Below are positions 1 through 9,452 of a stretch of 64,000 nt of DNA, piece after piece. The notes under the pieces are model-generated. The model did not search any database, was not told the DNA's origin, and was given only the letters and a program-made list of their open reading frames with translations. Source of the stretch: Hyphomicrobium sp. (GTDB taxonomy: Bacteria; Pseudomonadota; Alphaproteobacteria; Rhizobiales; Hyphomicrobiaceae); NCBI GenBank assembly GCA_002928515.1, contig PERI01000001.1, positions 620,001 through 684,000 of the forward strand, written 5' to 3'. Every line of letters starts with the position of its first letter. Position 1 is the first letter of the stretch. The position numbers were made by a program, and so were the translations under genes.

Positions 1-318
1 CCCATCTGGGTACATTTCCGAGACGTCTGGTGCCCAAACGAGATCCGTTTCAACCGCGTTCAGTCGATTTAAGTCGCCGGTTTCGTCGCGGGGGTAGCGC
101 GATAAATCTTCGGTTGGGGCGAATTGCGATGGGTTGACGAAGATTGACACAACCACACGGTCAGCCTTTTTCTTGGCCAGTTTGACAAGCGAGATGTGGC
201 CATCGTGCAGTGCGCCCATCGTCGGCACCAACGCGATGCTTTTTTCCGATGCGCGCCACTTGGCGATTTGCTTGCGTAGATCTTTGACGGACCGGATGAT
301 TTTTGCGGACTTGGACAA
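1..318 (-). CDS. panC: pantothenate synthetase (pantoate--beta-alanine ligase), 5' part only
   Basis: The first 106 codons of PanC, which joins pantoate and beta-alanine using ATP in the last step of pantothenate (coenzyme A precursor) synthesis in the cytoplasm. Seen: the N-terminal family motif VPTMGALHDGHISLV with the HDGH part of the ATP site, then SIFVNPSQFAPTEDLSRYPR, typical of PanC. The gene runs off the left edge, so the C-terminal two thirds are not visible. Start: I chose a TTG at 318 because an AGGAG sits six bases upstream and translation from it gives the usual PanC N-terminus; there is no in-frame ATG near it. It is divergent from putA with about 150 bp between them. The family assignment is firm; the start codon is an inference. 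Confidence 0.93.
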   Translation of the reverse strand, partial: MSKSAKIIRSVKDLRKQIAKWRASEKSIALVPTMGALHDGHISLVKLAKKKADRVVVSIFVNPSQFAPTEDLSRYPRDETGDLNRLNAVETDLVWAPDVSEMYPDG

Positions 319-472
319 TCGAGGCTCCTGGATAGGGGCATTAAAAATTTAATCGTGCAGTCGTGCCGTTGCTGGGGCGGTCGCGTCAAGGTCTCGCAGC
401 CAAGGGCGACCTAGTCTGCTAGGTTTAGGCGTCAACGAATCGCACGGGCATTGATTAGGTTCAGGATTTTTC

Positions 473-3400
473 ATGGTTGCGGCACTCAGGCGTGACACTC
501 AGAACGGTACGGGGCTGCTTCCGCCACGTGACGAAATTGCCGCGCATCACCTAATGGACGAATATCGTTTGGTTGGCGCCCTCATTGAGCGCGCCGCTTC
601 GACCGAAGACGAGCGTCGCCGGTCCGCCGATATCGCACGTCGCCTCGTGCAGGCGGCGCGCACGAACGAAGGGCGACACGCTGGCATCGACGCTTTCATG
701 CACGAATACGGGCTCGCCACCGACGAAGGCGTGATCCTGATGTGTCTGGCCGAGGCGCTTTTGCGTATTCCCGACGCCGAGACCGCCAACGCGTTTATCG
801 CCGACAAAATTTCGGGAGGGGCGTGGGAAAAGCATTTGGGTGCATCTGACAATCTTCTCGTCAATGCTTCGACGTGGGGGCTGATGCTGACCGGTCGCTT
901 GGTCAAATTGCGCGATGCCAAAGGTGCAAACCCGGTTCAAGCGATCAAACGCCTCGTCGCTCGGTCGGGTGAGCCAACCATCCGCATGGCAGTGCGACAG
1001 GCCGTCAAACTTCTGGGCGATCAATTCGTCTTAGGCACGACGATTGAAAATGCCGTTGAGCGCGCCAAGCCTCAGCAGTTGCAAGGGACGCGCTTTTCCT
1101 ACGACATGTTGGGTGAGGCAGCCCGCTCAGAGGTCGATGCGGAGCGCTATTATCAGCGCTACATGTCAGCCATCGACGTCGTCGGCGCTGCGGCAGGTCC
1201 ATTCACGGCAGCCAATGCCGATGCCATTTTTGCCCGGCCTTCGATTTCGGTGAAGCTATCGGCGCTGCATCCACGTTTCGAGCCTGGTAAGGAACGACGC
1301 CTGTTGAGCGAGTTAGCGCCGCGTCTCTTGACGCTCGCGCGGGCAGCCCGCTCGAAGGGGCTGGGGCTGACTGTCGATGCCGAAGAGCAAGACCGGCTCG
1401 ATATCATGGCCGGTTTATTCGGTGAAACGTTTGTGCATCCGACGCTTGATGGTTGGAATGGTTTTGGCATCGCCGTGCAAGCCTATAGTAAGCGCGCGGT
1501 GCCCATGCTGCGTTGGCTGCGGCGTCTATCCGATCAAACCGGTAAGCGCATCCCGGTTCGTCTTGTCAAAGGCGCGTATTGGGACAGTGAAATCAAATGG
1601 GCGCAAGAACGCGGCCTGGAAGACTACCCGGTTTTTTCACGCAAACTTCATACCGATGTTTCGTACCTCGCAGCCATGCGTTTGCTGATTTCCGATCCGA
1701 CGGCGTTCTATCCGCAGTTTGCCACGCATAACGCACATACCATTGCCGCCGCGCGCGTAACGGGCGCGTCCGTGCCGTTCGAATATCAACGCCTGCATGG
1801 CATGGGTGAGGCCCTGTACCATGAAGTCCAGGCTGATAGCGCGTTTCAAAGACCCTGTCGGATCTATGCGCCGGTTGGTGGGCATGAAGACTTGCTAGGT
1901 TATCTGGTTCGGCGGCTGCTCGAAAACGGTGCGAATACATCGTTTGTCAATCGTGTTGCCGACGCTGAGATGCCCATTTCCGAAGTCATCGCGGACCCCA
2001 TCGAGATTGCCGAGCGTGAGCGGCTATCGGGTGAACGCAAAGCATTGTTGGTTCGTCCGCGTGATATTTTCGAACCAGTTCGCCGCGCGTCTGCCGGTTT
2101 GGCGTTCACCGAGCAACACGTCCGCGATCCATTGATCAGTGAAATTTTGCGGCATGCAAAAAATCCGGTCCAAGTTGGTCCCATTGTCAACGGCAAGGCA
2201 ACGGTTGGCGGTGAAGCGGCCACGCTGTTGCTATGTCCCCATGACAAACGCGAGCGTACGGGAATGTTGCGGCTGGCGACGCCAGCACTTCTCGATGAAG
2301 CGGTTACAGTTTCGGTCGGTGCGTGGAAGCGGTGGGAGGCGACGCCTGCTCATGATCGAGCACGGATGCTCGAAGTGGCTGCCGATCTGTATGAGCGCGA
2401 TCGCATCGCTTTGCTGAGTGTTTTGGTGCGCGAAGCTGGAAAGACGCTCGAAGCCGCACAAGCCGAGTTGCGCGAAGCCGTCGATTATTTGCGCTATTAT
2501 GCGACTGAAGCGCGACGGTTGTTTTCTGAACCCGTGGTTTTGAAGGGGCCGACGGGCGAAGAAAATACCTTGTCCCTGCGTGGACGTGGCGTTTTCGCAT
2601 GTATCAGCCCGTGGAATTTTCCGGTGGCGATATTCACGGGACAGATCGCGGCAGCGCTGGCCGCAGGCAATACGGTCGTTGCAAAACCTGCCGAGCAAAC
2701 ACCCATCGCTGCTTACGTGGCGGTGAAGCTGCTGCACGAAGCGGGGGTGCCTAAAGATGTGCTGCACCTCGTCACGGGCGGCGGCAAGCTTGGCGAAGCA
2801 CTGGTGCGCGATGTGCGCGTCCAAGGCGTCGTGTTTACAGGCTCGAACGAGACGGCATGGGCCATTCAAAAATCGCTGTGCGATCGGCGTGGTGCTATCG
2901 TTCCGTTTATTGCCGAGACCGGTGGCGTCAATGCCATGATTGCGGATTCGTCAGCCTTGCCTGAGCAGGTGGTGCGGGACGCCGTGCGCTCTGCCTACGA
3001 CAGTGCCGGTCAGCGATGTTCGGCTGCGCGCGTGCTGTTCGTTCAGGACGATGCGGCTCCACGATTGCGTTCGCTGTTGGTGGGAGCGGTCGAGGCCCTC
3101 GATGTTGGCGATCCGCTCGATTTCGCGACCGACATCGGACCGGTGATTGATGAAGCAGCTCAAGACGCGCTCGAAGGTCATAAGGTGCGCATGTTGCGCG
3201 AGGGCCGCGAGTTGGTCGATTTACCGATGCCTGAGGCTTGTCGGGCAGGCACCTTCGTCACGCCCGCTCTGTACGAATTGGATCGCATTTCTCGCTTGGA
3301 ACGCGAAGTTTTCGGCCCGGTTTTGCACTTCATTCGGTACGAACGCGGGCATCTCGATCGCGTCATCGCGGCGTTGAATGCGACCGGGTATGGTTTGACG

Positions 3401-3655
3401 CTCGGACTTCATAGCCGGATTGAAAGTGTCGCTGACTACGTGGCCGAGCATGCGCGCGTCGGAAACGTTTACGTCAATCGCAATCAGATTGGCGCCGTCG
3501 TAGGCGTGCAGCCGTTCGGAGGCGAAGGTTTATCGGGCACGGGTCCGAAAGCCGGAGGGCCGAATTATCTGATGCGGTTTGCAACCGAACGCACGCGTTC
3601 GACCGACATCACAGCTACGGGCGGCAACTACACGTTGCTCTCTGGACGCGATTGA
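473..3655 (+). CDS. putA: bifunctional proline dehydrogenase / L-glutamate-gamma-semialdehyde dehydrogenase
   Basis: PutA oxidises proline to glutamate in two steps: an FAD-dependent proline dehydrogenase passes electrons to quinone, then an NAD-dependent aldehyde dehydrogenase acts on the semialdehyde. Seen in 1060 residues: the PRODH barrel with SVKLSALHPRF, LVKGAYWDSEI, YQRLHGMGEAL and the FAD-binding signature YAPVGGHEDLLGYLVRRLL; then the aldehyde dehydrogenase half with SPWNFPVAIFTGQ, FTGSNETAW, catalytic Glu815 in AETGG and Cys849 in AGQRCSA. The length fits the shorter PutA class, without the long C-terminal extension and without an obvious N-terminal ribbon-helix-helix DNA-binding domain, so it is unlikely to autorepress. 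No Lrp-type PutR regulator gene lies beside it. The ATG at 473 has only a weak ribosome site. Confidence 0.97.
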   Translation: MVAALRRDTQNGTGLLPPRDEIAAHHLMDEYRLVGALIERAASTEDERRRSADIARRLVQAARTNEGRHAGIDAFMHEYGLATDEGVILMCLAEALLRIPDAETANAFIADKISGGAWEKHLGASDNLLVNASTWGLMLTGRLVKLRDAKGANPVQAIKRLVARSGEPTIRMAVRQAVKLLGDQFVLGTTIENAVERAKPQQLQGTRFSYDMLGEAARSEVDAERYYQRYMSAIDVVGAAAGPFTAANADAIFARPSISVKLSALHPRFEPGKERRLLSELAPRLLTLARAARSKGLGLTVDAEEQDRLDIMAGLFGETFVHPTLDGWNGFGIAVQAYSKRAVPMLRWLRRLSDQTGKRIPVRLVKGAYWDSEIKWAQERGLEDYPVFSRKLHTDVSYLAAMRLLISDPTAFYPQFATHNAHTIAAARVTGASVPFEYQRLHGMGEALYHEVQADSAFQRPCRIYAPVGGHEDLLGYLVRRLLENGANTSFVNRVADAEMPISEVIADPIEIAERERLSGERKALLVRPRDIFEPVRRASAGLAFTEQHVRDPLISEILRHAKNPVQVGPIVNGKATVGGEAATLLLCPHDKRERTGMLRLATPALLDEAVTVSVGAWKRWEATPAHDRARMLEVAADLYERDRIALLSVLVREAGKTLEAAQAELREAVDYLRYYATEARRLFSEPVVLKGPTGEENTLSLRGRGVFACISPWNFPVAIFTGQIAAALAAGNTVVAKPAEQTPIAAYVAVKLLHEAGVPKDVLHLVTGGGKLGEALVRDVRVQGVVFTGSNETAWAIQKSLCDRRGAIVPFIAETGGVNAMIADSSALPEQVVRDAVRSAYDSAGQRCSAARVLFVQDDAAPRLRSLLVGAVEALDVGDPLDFATDIGPVIDEAAQDALEGHKVRMLREGRELVDLPMPEACRAGTFVTPALYELDRISRLEREVFGPVLHFIRYERGHLDRVIAALNATGYGLTLGLHSRIESVADYVAEHARVGNVYVNRNQIGAVVGVQPFGGEGLSGTGPKAGGPNYLMRFATERTRSTDITATGGNYTLLSGRD

Positions 3656-3662
3656 ACTTTAG

Positions 3663-4046
3663 CTATTCGTAGAAGGCGTAGAACTTTTTCGCAGGTTCAA
3701 CGATTTCCCACGTGCCGGTGAAGCCAGCGGGTGAAACAAATGCGTCACCGGCTTTGAATGTCACTTCCGAGCCGTCGTCACCGCGCACGACGATGATGCC
3801 TTCGAGGATGTGGCAGAACTCGCTCTCGGTGAATACGACGCGCCACATGCCACATTCGGCGTGCCAGATGCCGCTGTTGAAGCGACCGTCTTCGCTGGCA
3901 AACAAGTTTTGGGCGCGTTGGACAGGATCCCCTGAAACGATCCGCTCCGCAGGTGGGCGGAATGTTTCAGGCATCGGTAAAGCTGCTTGAAAGCTCACAA
4001 GCTTAGGAAACGACTTGGATACAGGTGTGTTGTCGTTTCCGGGCAT
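3663..4046 (-). CDS. cupin domain protein (Cupin_3 / DUF861 type)
   Basis: A 127-residue single-domain cupin. Seen: a beta-rich sequence containing GIWHAECGMWRVVFTESEF, CHILEGIIVVRGDDG and FKAGDAFVSPAGFTGTWEIVE, the pattern of the DUF861 cupins related to (S)-ureidoglycine aminohydrolase. These small cupins bind a metal or small ligand, and many have no assigned reaction. It is convergent with putA, ending eight bases beyond the putA stop on the opposite strand. An AGGA-like ribosome site precedes the ATG at 4046. No ureide or purine catabolic genes are nearby, so I give no substrate. Family confident, function unknown. Confidence 0.85.
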   Translation of the reverse strand: MPGNDNTPVSKSFPKLVSFQAALPMPETFRPPAERIVSGDPVQRAQNLFASEDGRFNSGIWHAECGMWRVVFTESEFCHILEGIIVVRGDDGSEVTFKAGDAFVSPAGFTGTWEIVEPAKKFYAFYE

Positions 4047-4090
4047 GATTTGAAGTCCTATTCATGGAGATTTTAGACGTGATTTCAGCT

Positions 4091-5932
4091 TTACTGAGAC
4101 GCAATCACAAAGCAGTCGATGGATTGGCGACGTAGTTGCGAACAGGTCGATGTTGCGCGGTTGGCATCGAAGCCAGAAAAACGTGCCCGATACATTGTGC
4201 GTCCAGATTTTTCTACCGGCTGCGTGACTGTCGCTGCACCCGAAAGTAAGGTCGAAGCCTGCGTTTGGACGCTTTGCAAAGCCCGTTGCGCATCGTCAAT
4301 AGACACATATGCGCCGATTTGAATCACGTACCCGGGGAGTTGCTCGGCTGCTTTGCGTTCTATTTTGGCTTCAGCAACGGTCACAGGTGTTGCGTGCTGT
4401 GCTAGCGCATTAGCCTGAGCTTGTAGCGTCGATGGCTGTAATGCTTCGGCAGAATTATCAGTCGGTTCTCTGGGCGACAGTCGCGGCGCTCCAACCATTG
4501 CGAGTTCAACGGTTGCGTCACTCTCAGCAGCACCTACGTCTGGTCGATCCGTTTGACCTGCTGCTTGAGGCAATATTGCTGACTGAGTTGTTCCAGAGCC
4601 TTCGTCAATCGCCAATGATTTTGTAATCAAGTCACCAATTGATGCGGGCGGCGCGCTTGCCACGGTATAGACACTGGCTGTCGGTTCACCGCTTGGCTTG
4701 GACGCAACTTCGACTGGGGCTTGCGGCGTCACATCCGTCGTCAGCTCGGGGTTTGACTCCGGTGCTGGTGGACCTTGCCGAGGGGCAACCATCACGCGCT
4801 TCACTTTGAAAATTTGAACTGGTGGAAGCTGCGTCTGTAATGCTGCGATGGGCGCTGGTGTTGCGCGATCTGTTGGCGCTTTTGCGGGCTCAATGGAGGT
4901 TGCAAACGGTTTCATTGTCGGTGCTTTGGCGGCTGCCTCTGTAACCTGCATCGGCTTGTCGGTGTTTTTCATAACCTTCTGCGCGGGGCGCGCGGCAAGC
5001 TTGGGAGACAATTTTAATTTGGCAATCAGGAGAGGCGCGCGTTTGCGGGTTCTGTTCGTGGATGCGTGAGACAAGGCGCGTGTCATCAGCACACGCATTT
5101 CGCCGTTGCGCGTGGCGGCGCTAGCGCCACCAAGCACAGCGCCGACAATATGTCTGCCGCCGCGCTTCACAGATGTCACGACATTGAAGCCCGACATGCG
5201 CGTGTAGCCGGTTTTGATGCCGTCGATGCCCTGGAAGCTATTGAGGAGCGTGTTGTGATTGCGATAACTTTTGCCTGCGTAACTGAAAGTCCGCGTGCCA
5301 AACATTGGGTAGTAAGCCGGATAATCATCCTGCAATCGCAAGCCGAGCGTGATCATATCGCGCGCAGTGGTCACTTGGTCAGGGTCTGGGAGGCCCGATG
5401 AATTCTCGAAATGGGTTTTTTTCATTCCGAGGTCGCGCGCACGAATATTCATAATGCGCACGAAGTTGGCATGTGAGCCGCCGATTTTTTCAGCCAGCGC
5501 GATGGCGACGTCGTTGGCAGATTTGGTGATGAGCGCGTTAATGGCATCGCGCACCGAGATGGTGTCGCCGACCTCAAAACCGATTTTCGATGGCTGAGCG
5601 GCGGCCGCATAGGCGCTGATGGGAATGCGCGTTGTCATTTTCAAGTCGCCCGATTGCAGCGCCTCGAATGCCAAATAGATCGTCATCATTTTCGTCAAGG
5701 ACGCGGGATGGCGGATTTCGTCGCCATCTTCGTTGTGCAAAACCTCGCCCGAGTTGGCATCAATCACCATGGCCGCGTGTTTGCTCGCATGCGCAACGGT
5801 GGGCAACAATGCCACACTCACGCAGGTCATGAGGCTCACCAAACGGAGCCAATCGACTGAAATACGTCGCAACAAAACGCCGTCCCTCGTGCCCGTGCCT
5901 CGAAAATACGAGGTCGTGGATAGATGACCCAT
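4091..5932 (-). CDS. D-alanyl-D-alanine carboxypeptidase (peptidase S11) with C-terminal SPOR domain
   Basis: A penicillin-binding protein of the DacA/DacC type that trims the terminal D-Ala from peptidoglycan stem peptides in the periplasm. Seen: a hydrophobic signal segment ending in TVAHA, then the three S11 motifs, SLTK (Ser78-Lys81), SAN (138-140) and KTG (240-242). After about residue 300 comes a long Pro/Ala/Thr-rich linker, then a SPOR domain from about residue 538 (GYVIQIGAYVSIDDAQRAL). SPOR domains bind denuded glycan strands at the septum, so the enzyme is probably recruited to the division site. The start is uncertain: the ATG at 5932 has no clear ribosome site, and the signal peptide would also fit an internal start before residue 35. 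Confidence 0.92.
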   Translation of the reverse strand: MGHLSTTSYFRGTGTRDGVLLRRISVDWLRLVSLMTCVSVALLPTVAHASKHAAMVIDANSGEVLHNEDGDEIRHPASLTKMMTIYLAFEALQSGDLKMTTRIPISAYAAAAQPSKIGFEVGDTISVRDAINALITKSANDVAIALAEKIGGSHANFVRIMNIRARDLGMKKTHFENSSGLPDPDQVTTARDMITLGLRLQDDYPAYYPMFGTRTFSYAGKSYRNHNTLLNSFQGIDGIKTGYTRMSGFNVVTSVKRGGRHIVGAVLGGASAATRNGEMRVLMTRALSHASTNRTRKRAPLLIAKLKLSPKLAARPAQKVMKNTDKPMQVTEAAAKAPTMKPFATSIEPAKAPTDRATPAPIAALQTQLPPVQIFKVKRVMVAPRQGPPAPESNPELTTDVTPQAPVEVASKPSGEPTASVYTVASAPPASIGDLITKSLAIDEGSGTTQSAILPQAAGQTDRPDVGAAESDATVELAMVGAPRLSPREPTDNSAEALQPSTLQAQANALAQHATPVTVAEAKIERKAAEQLPGYVIQIGAYVSIDDAQRALQSVQTQASTLLSGAATVTQPVEKSGRTMYRARFSGFDANRATSTCSQLRRQSIDCFVIASQ

Positions 5933-6515
5933 GTCAGTCGAACGGGAGAGTTGTGAAATGACCCCGAACGACGACCCTCCGATTTTTCGGAGAAAGCATT
6001 GTTTTTAGGCGTCTTTTGGGCGCGCCGGTGTGGTGCTCCAAAGACGTCGTTCTCTATTTCTACATCATGGGGCCTGAATTACGGTTAAGCCACCGGTAAA
6101 TATCGCGTTCAGAGGTGTTCCGAAGCGGTATCCGGCAGCCTTAATTGTGAAGAAATATTTGAGAATGGGTCAACTTTGCTTGAGAGACTTCTAAACACTT
6201 CTGGCAATAAGCAGGAAGGCCTCCAGCCGCTTGGTTGCGTTCCGACGGTATGCTGCTTTTCAGGGTCGTGGCATCAGCACCTTTTGGATAGTCATTGGCA
6301 GGATTTCATTGCGACTATTCTCTGGTGACCAAACCAGCACTATATTGGGTTCGCTGATCTGGTATGGATCGCATCAGACTTGGGGGCCGTAAGCATAGCT
6401 ATGAGACGTTCTGAATTGACGGCGAGGTATTTCGGGGCGGACTGTGATGCCAGCATCATAAGCTATGACTTTTGGCTTGGCGCCGCGCACCACGACGAAG
6501 CAATTTAAGGTTGAG
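5933..6515. other. gene-free divergent intergenic region, dac to clpS
   Basis: About 580 bp between two divergently transcribed genes, with no convincing reading frame of its own. It must hold the promoters of both genes, but I could not pick out a clean -35/-10 pair. The one structure that stands out is a six-base stem with a TTTT loop (CTCCGA/TCGGAG) at 5977-5992, about 45 bases upstream of the carboxypeptidase start. It could be an operator or part of that gene's 5' leader. Confidence 0.5.
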
Positions 6516-6908
6516 ATGACGATCCACGTTTCTATGGACACGCAAAGTTCTATTCGTTTAGCGGGCAAAGACGGCTCGGATGGCGGGTCTCGTCGCGATA
6601 ATGGCGATGACGAGGGTAAAACCGGCGTCGTTACCAAAACGCGCCCCAAGACGAAGAAGCCAAGTCTTTATAAAGTTCTTCTTTTGAACGATGATTTTAC
6701 GCCAATGGAGTTCGTTGTTCTTGTGCTCCAGAGGTTCTTCAATAAGGGACAAGATGATGCGACTCGCATCATGCTGCACGTTCACCACAAAGGCGTCGGA
6801 ATTTGCGGTGTCTATACGTACGAAGTTGCTGAAACCAAGGTGACGCAGGTCATGGATTTTTCCCGCCAGCATGGCCATCCACTACAGTGCACCATGGAGA
6901 AAGAGTAG
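6516..6908 (+). CDS. clpS: ATP-dependent Clp protease adaptor ClpS
   Basis: ClpS delivers N-degron substrates to the ClpA unfoldase for degradation by ClpAP. Seen: a charged, Gly/Asp-rich flexible N-terminal arm of about 45 residues, then the conserved core with [20 protein letters not shown] (residues that contact the N-terminal side chain of substrates), [23 protein letters not shown] and a C-terminal [13 protein letters not shown] start it at the ATG at 6516, preceded by AAGG at suitable spacing; an ATG at 6534 is possible. The stop codon lies eight bases upstream of clpA, whose ribosome site overlaps the clpS stop, so the two are probably translationally coupled. This gene pair and order are standard in alphaproteobacteria. 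Confidence 0.95.
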   Translation: MTIHVSMDTQSSIRLAGKDGSDGGSRRDNGDDEGKTGVVTKTRPKTKKPSLYKVLLLNDDFTPMEFVVLVLQRFFNKGQDDATRIMLHVHHKGVGICGVYTYEVAETKVTQVMDFSRQHGHPLQCTMEKE

Positions 6909-6915
6909 GACTGAC

Positions 6916-9357
6916 TTGACGTCACTCTCAAAAAGTTTGGAAGCCTCTCTGCATCGCGCATTGGAATATGCGAACGTGCGACGGCACGAATTTGCGACGC
7001 TTGAACATTTGTTGCTGGCACTCGTCGATGATCGTGATGCGGCCGCTGTGATGCGCGCATGTTCGGTCGATCTGGAGCAGTTGCGCGGGCGCATCGTCGA
7101 GTATCTCGATACGGAACTGAAACCTATCGTTTCTAAAACGGCGCGTGATGCGCAGCCCACGAACTCTTTTCAACGCGTCGTTCAGCGCGCAATCGTCCAT
7201 GTCCAGACGTCGAACCGGGAGGAAGTAACCGGCGCGAACGTTCTTGTTGGGATACTGACGGAACGCGAAAGTCATGCGGCGTATTTCCTTCAGGAACAGG
7301 AAATGACGCGTTTCGATGCCGTTCAATATATCGCTCATGGGATCGCCAAGCGGCCTGGGCTGTCTGAACCTCGACCCGTGCGTGGCGCAGATGAGGAAAC
7401 GAGCACCGACGGCGATGAGAAAAAAGCAGGTGATGCGCTTTCGACGTATTGTGTGAACCTCAACAAAAAAGCACGCGATGGCAAGATCGACCCGTTGATC
7501 GGGCGCGAACAGGAAGTTTTGCGCACGATCCAAGTTCTGTGCCGTCGGCAAAAGAATAACCCGCTATTCGTCGGTGATCCCGGCGTCGGCAAGACAGCGA
7601 TTGCGGAAGGCTTGGCGCGCAAGATCATCAACGGTGAGGTACCGGATGTCTTGAAGAATGCCACCATCTTTGCGCTCGATATGGGCTCGCTACTGGCTGG
7701 TACGCGCTATCGGGGAGATTTCGAAGAACGCCTGAAAGCGGTGATGAAGGAAATCGAAGCCTACGATGGCGCAGTTCTTTTTATCGATGAAATCCACACT
7801 GTGATTGGCGCAGGCGCCACATCGGGTGGGGCGATGGATGCTTCGAACCTTTTGAAGCCAGCGTTGCAGTCAGGCTCACTGCGTTGCATCGGTTCGACGA
7901 CTTACAAAGAATATCGTCAGCATTTCGAGAAGGATCGCGCGCTCGTGCGCCGGTTCCAGAAGATCGATGTCAAGGAGCCGACCGTCGAGGATGCCATCGA
8001 GATCCTGAAGGGTCTGAAATCGGTGTTCGAAGACTACCATCATATCAAATACACGAACGAAGCGATCATTTCGGCAGTCGAACTTTCGGCCAAATATATC
8101 CATGATCGTAAGCTGCCCGACAAAGCCATCGACGTGATCGATGAAACAGGGGCGTCGCAAATGTTGGTGCCTGAAAACAAGCGCAAGAAAAAGATTACGA
8201 CCAAGGAGATCGAGGCGACTGTCGCGACCATGGCGCGCATTCCGCCAAAGACGGTCACCAAGAGCGATGCCGAAGTGATTGGCAATCTCGGTCGTGATTT
8301 GAAGCGTCTCGTGTTCGGTCAGGATCAAGCCATCGAAGCCTTGACGAGTGCTATTAAGCTGGCGCGTGCAGGCTTGCGCGAACCAGAAAAGCCGATTGGC
8401 TGCTATCTGTTCTCAGGCCCTACAGGTGTCGGTAAAACCGAAGTTGCCAAACAATTGGCAAGCTTGATGGGTGTCGAGCTGTTGCGCTTTGACATGTCGG
8501 AATATATGGAGAAACACACCGTATCGCGTTTGATCGGTGCGCCGCCAGGCTATGTCGGATTCGATCAGGGCGGATTGCTCACAGACGGCATCGATCAACA
8601 TCCTCACTCGGTTTTGTTGCTCGACGAGATCGAGAAAGCGCATCCTGATCTGTTCAACATCCTGTTGCAAGTCATGGATCATGGCAAGTTGACGGACCAT
8701 AATGGCAAGTCCGTCGACTTCCGCAATGTCGTGCTCATTATGACGACGAACGCGGGCGCATCGGACATGGCAAAACCGGCCATGGGCTTCAATCGCTCGA
8801 AGCGCGAAGGCGAGGACACCGAAGCCATCACCAAGATGTTTACGCCGGAGTTTCGCAATCGTCTCGATGCTGTCGTGCCGTTCTCGGGATTGCCGCCTGA
8901 GATCATCATCAAGGTGGTCGAGAAGTTCATCTTCCAACTGGAAGCGCAGTTGGCCGACCGTGGTGTGTCGATCGAGTTGTCGGAAGATGCGGCGCGTTGG
9001 CTGGCTGAAAAGGGCTACGACGAAAAGTTTGGTGCGCGTCCGCTTGGGCGTGTCATTCAAGAGCACATCAAGAAGCCACTGGCGGAAGAGTTGCTGTTCG
9101 GCAAACTCGAAAACGGCGGCACGGTGAAAGTGCTGATGAAGGGCAAGGGCGATGATCGTGCGTTGAGCTTTGAATACGTCTCAGCCGATCCTTCGAAAAA
9201 AAGTCGGTCGTCCGAGGACGATGAGGACGATGGTCCGCAGCCCGTGCTCGTCGATGCATCTCCGAAGAAGGCTCTGCCAGGGCCAAAAGACAAGGCCGAT
9301 AAGCCTAAGTCGTCAGGGGCAGTGCCGAGTGTGCCACGCCGCAAGAAGGACGATTGA
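6916..9357 (+). CDS. clpA: ATP-dependent Clp protease ATP-binding subunit ClpA
   Basis: Hexameric AAA+ unfoldase that feeds proteins to ClpP. Seen in 813 residues: a Clp N-domain (LHRALEYANVRRHEFATLEH) that docks ClpS; a first AAA+ module with Walker A GDPGVGKT (220-227) and Walker B VLFIDEIH (287-294); a second module with GPTGVGKT (501-508) and LLLDEIEKAH; and, in the region of the ClpP-binding loop, MGFNRSKREG where enterobacterial ClpA has IGL. A charged tail of about 55 residues follows the last AAA+ subdomain. Start: a TTG at 6916, five bases after AGGA, gives the normal ClpA N-terminus; an upstream ATG at 6871 would add 15 residues inside clpS that do not resemble the family. An intrinsic terminator follows. 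Confidence 0.97.
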   Translation: MTSLSKSLEASLHRALEYANVRRHEFATLEHLLLALVDDRDAAAVMRACSVDLEQLRGRIVEYLDTELKPIVSKTARDAQPTNSFQRVVQRAIVHVQTSNREEVTGANVLVGILTERESHAAYFLQEQEMTRFDAVQYIAHGIAKRPGLSEPRPVRGADEETSTDGDEKKAGDALSTYCVNLNKKARDGKIDPLIGREQEVLRTIQVLCRRQKNNPLFVGDPGVGKTAIAEGLARKIINGEVPDVLKNATIFALDMGSLLAGTRYRGDFEERLKAVMKEIEAYDGAVLFIDEIHTVIGAGATSGGAMDASNLLKPALQSGSLRCIGSTTYKEYRQHFEKDRALVRRFQKIDVKEPTVEDAIEILKGLKSVFEDYHHIKYTNEAIISAVELSAKYIHDRKLPDKAIDVIDETGASQMLVPENKRKKKITTKEIEATVATMARIPPKTVTKSDAEVIGNLGRDLKRLVFGQDQAIEALTSAIKLARAGLREPEKPIGCYLFSGPTGVGKTEVAKQLASLMGVELLRFDMSEYMEKHTVSRLIGAPPGYVGFDQGGLLTDGIDQHPHSVLLLDEIEKAHPDLFNILLQVMDHGKLTDHNGKSVDFRNVVLIMTTNAGASDMAKPAMGFNRSKREGEDTEAITKMFTPEFRNRLDAVVPFSGLPPEIIIKVVEKFIFQLEAQLADRGVSIELSEDAARWLAEKGYDEKFGARPLGRVIQEHIKKPLAEELLFGKLENGGTVKVLMKGKGDDRALSFEYVSADPSKKSRSSEDDEDDGPQPVLVDASPKKALPGPKDKADKPKSSGAVPSVPRRKKDD

Positions 9358-9380
9358 GGTTTTCTGTTGCGAATGAAAAT

Positions 9381-9413
9381 AAAACGCTGGGGTCATGTCC
9401 CGGCGTTTTTTTT
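9381..9413 (+). terminator. Rho-independent terminator after clpA
   Basis: A stem of nine pairs (AACGCTGGG with CCCGGCGTT, one G-T pair) around a seven-base loop, followed directly by a run of eight T. It lies 24 bases past the clpA stop and faces the convergent SDR-type gene. Confidence 0.88.
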
Positions 9414-9452
9414 CTTCATGCGAGCATGGCAAATGGGTTGAGTGCGTCGGTA

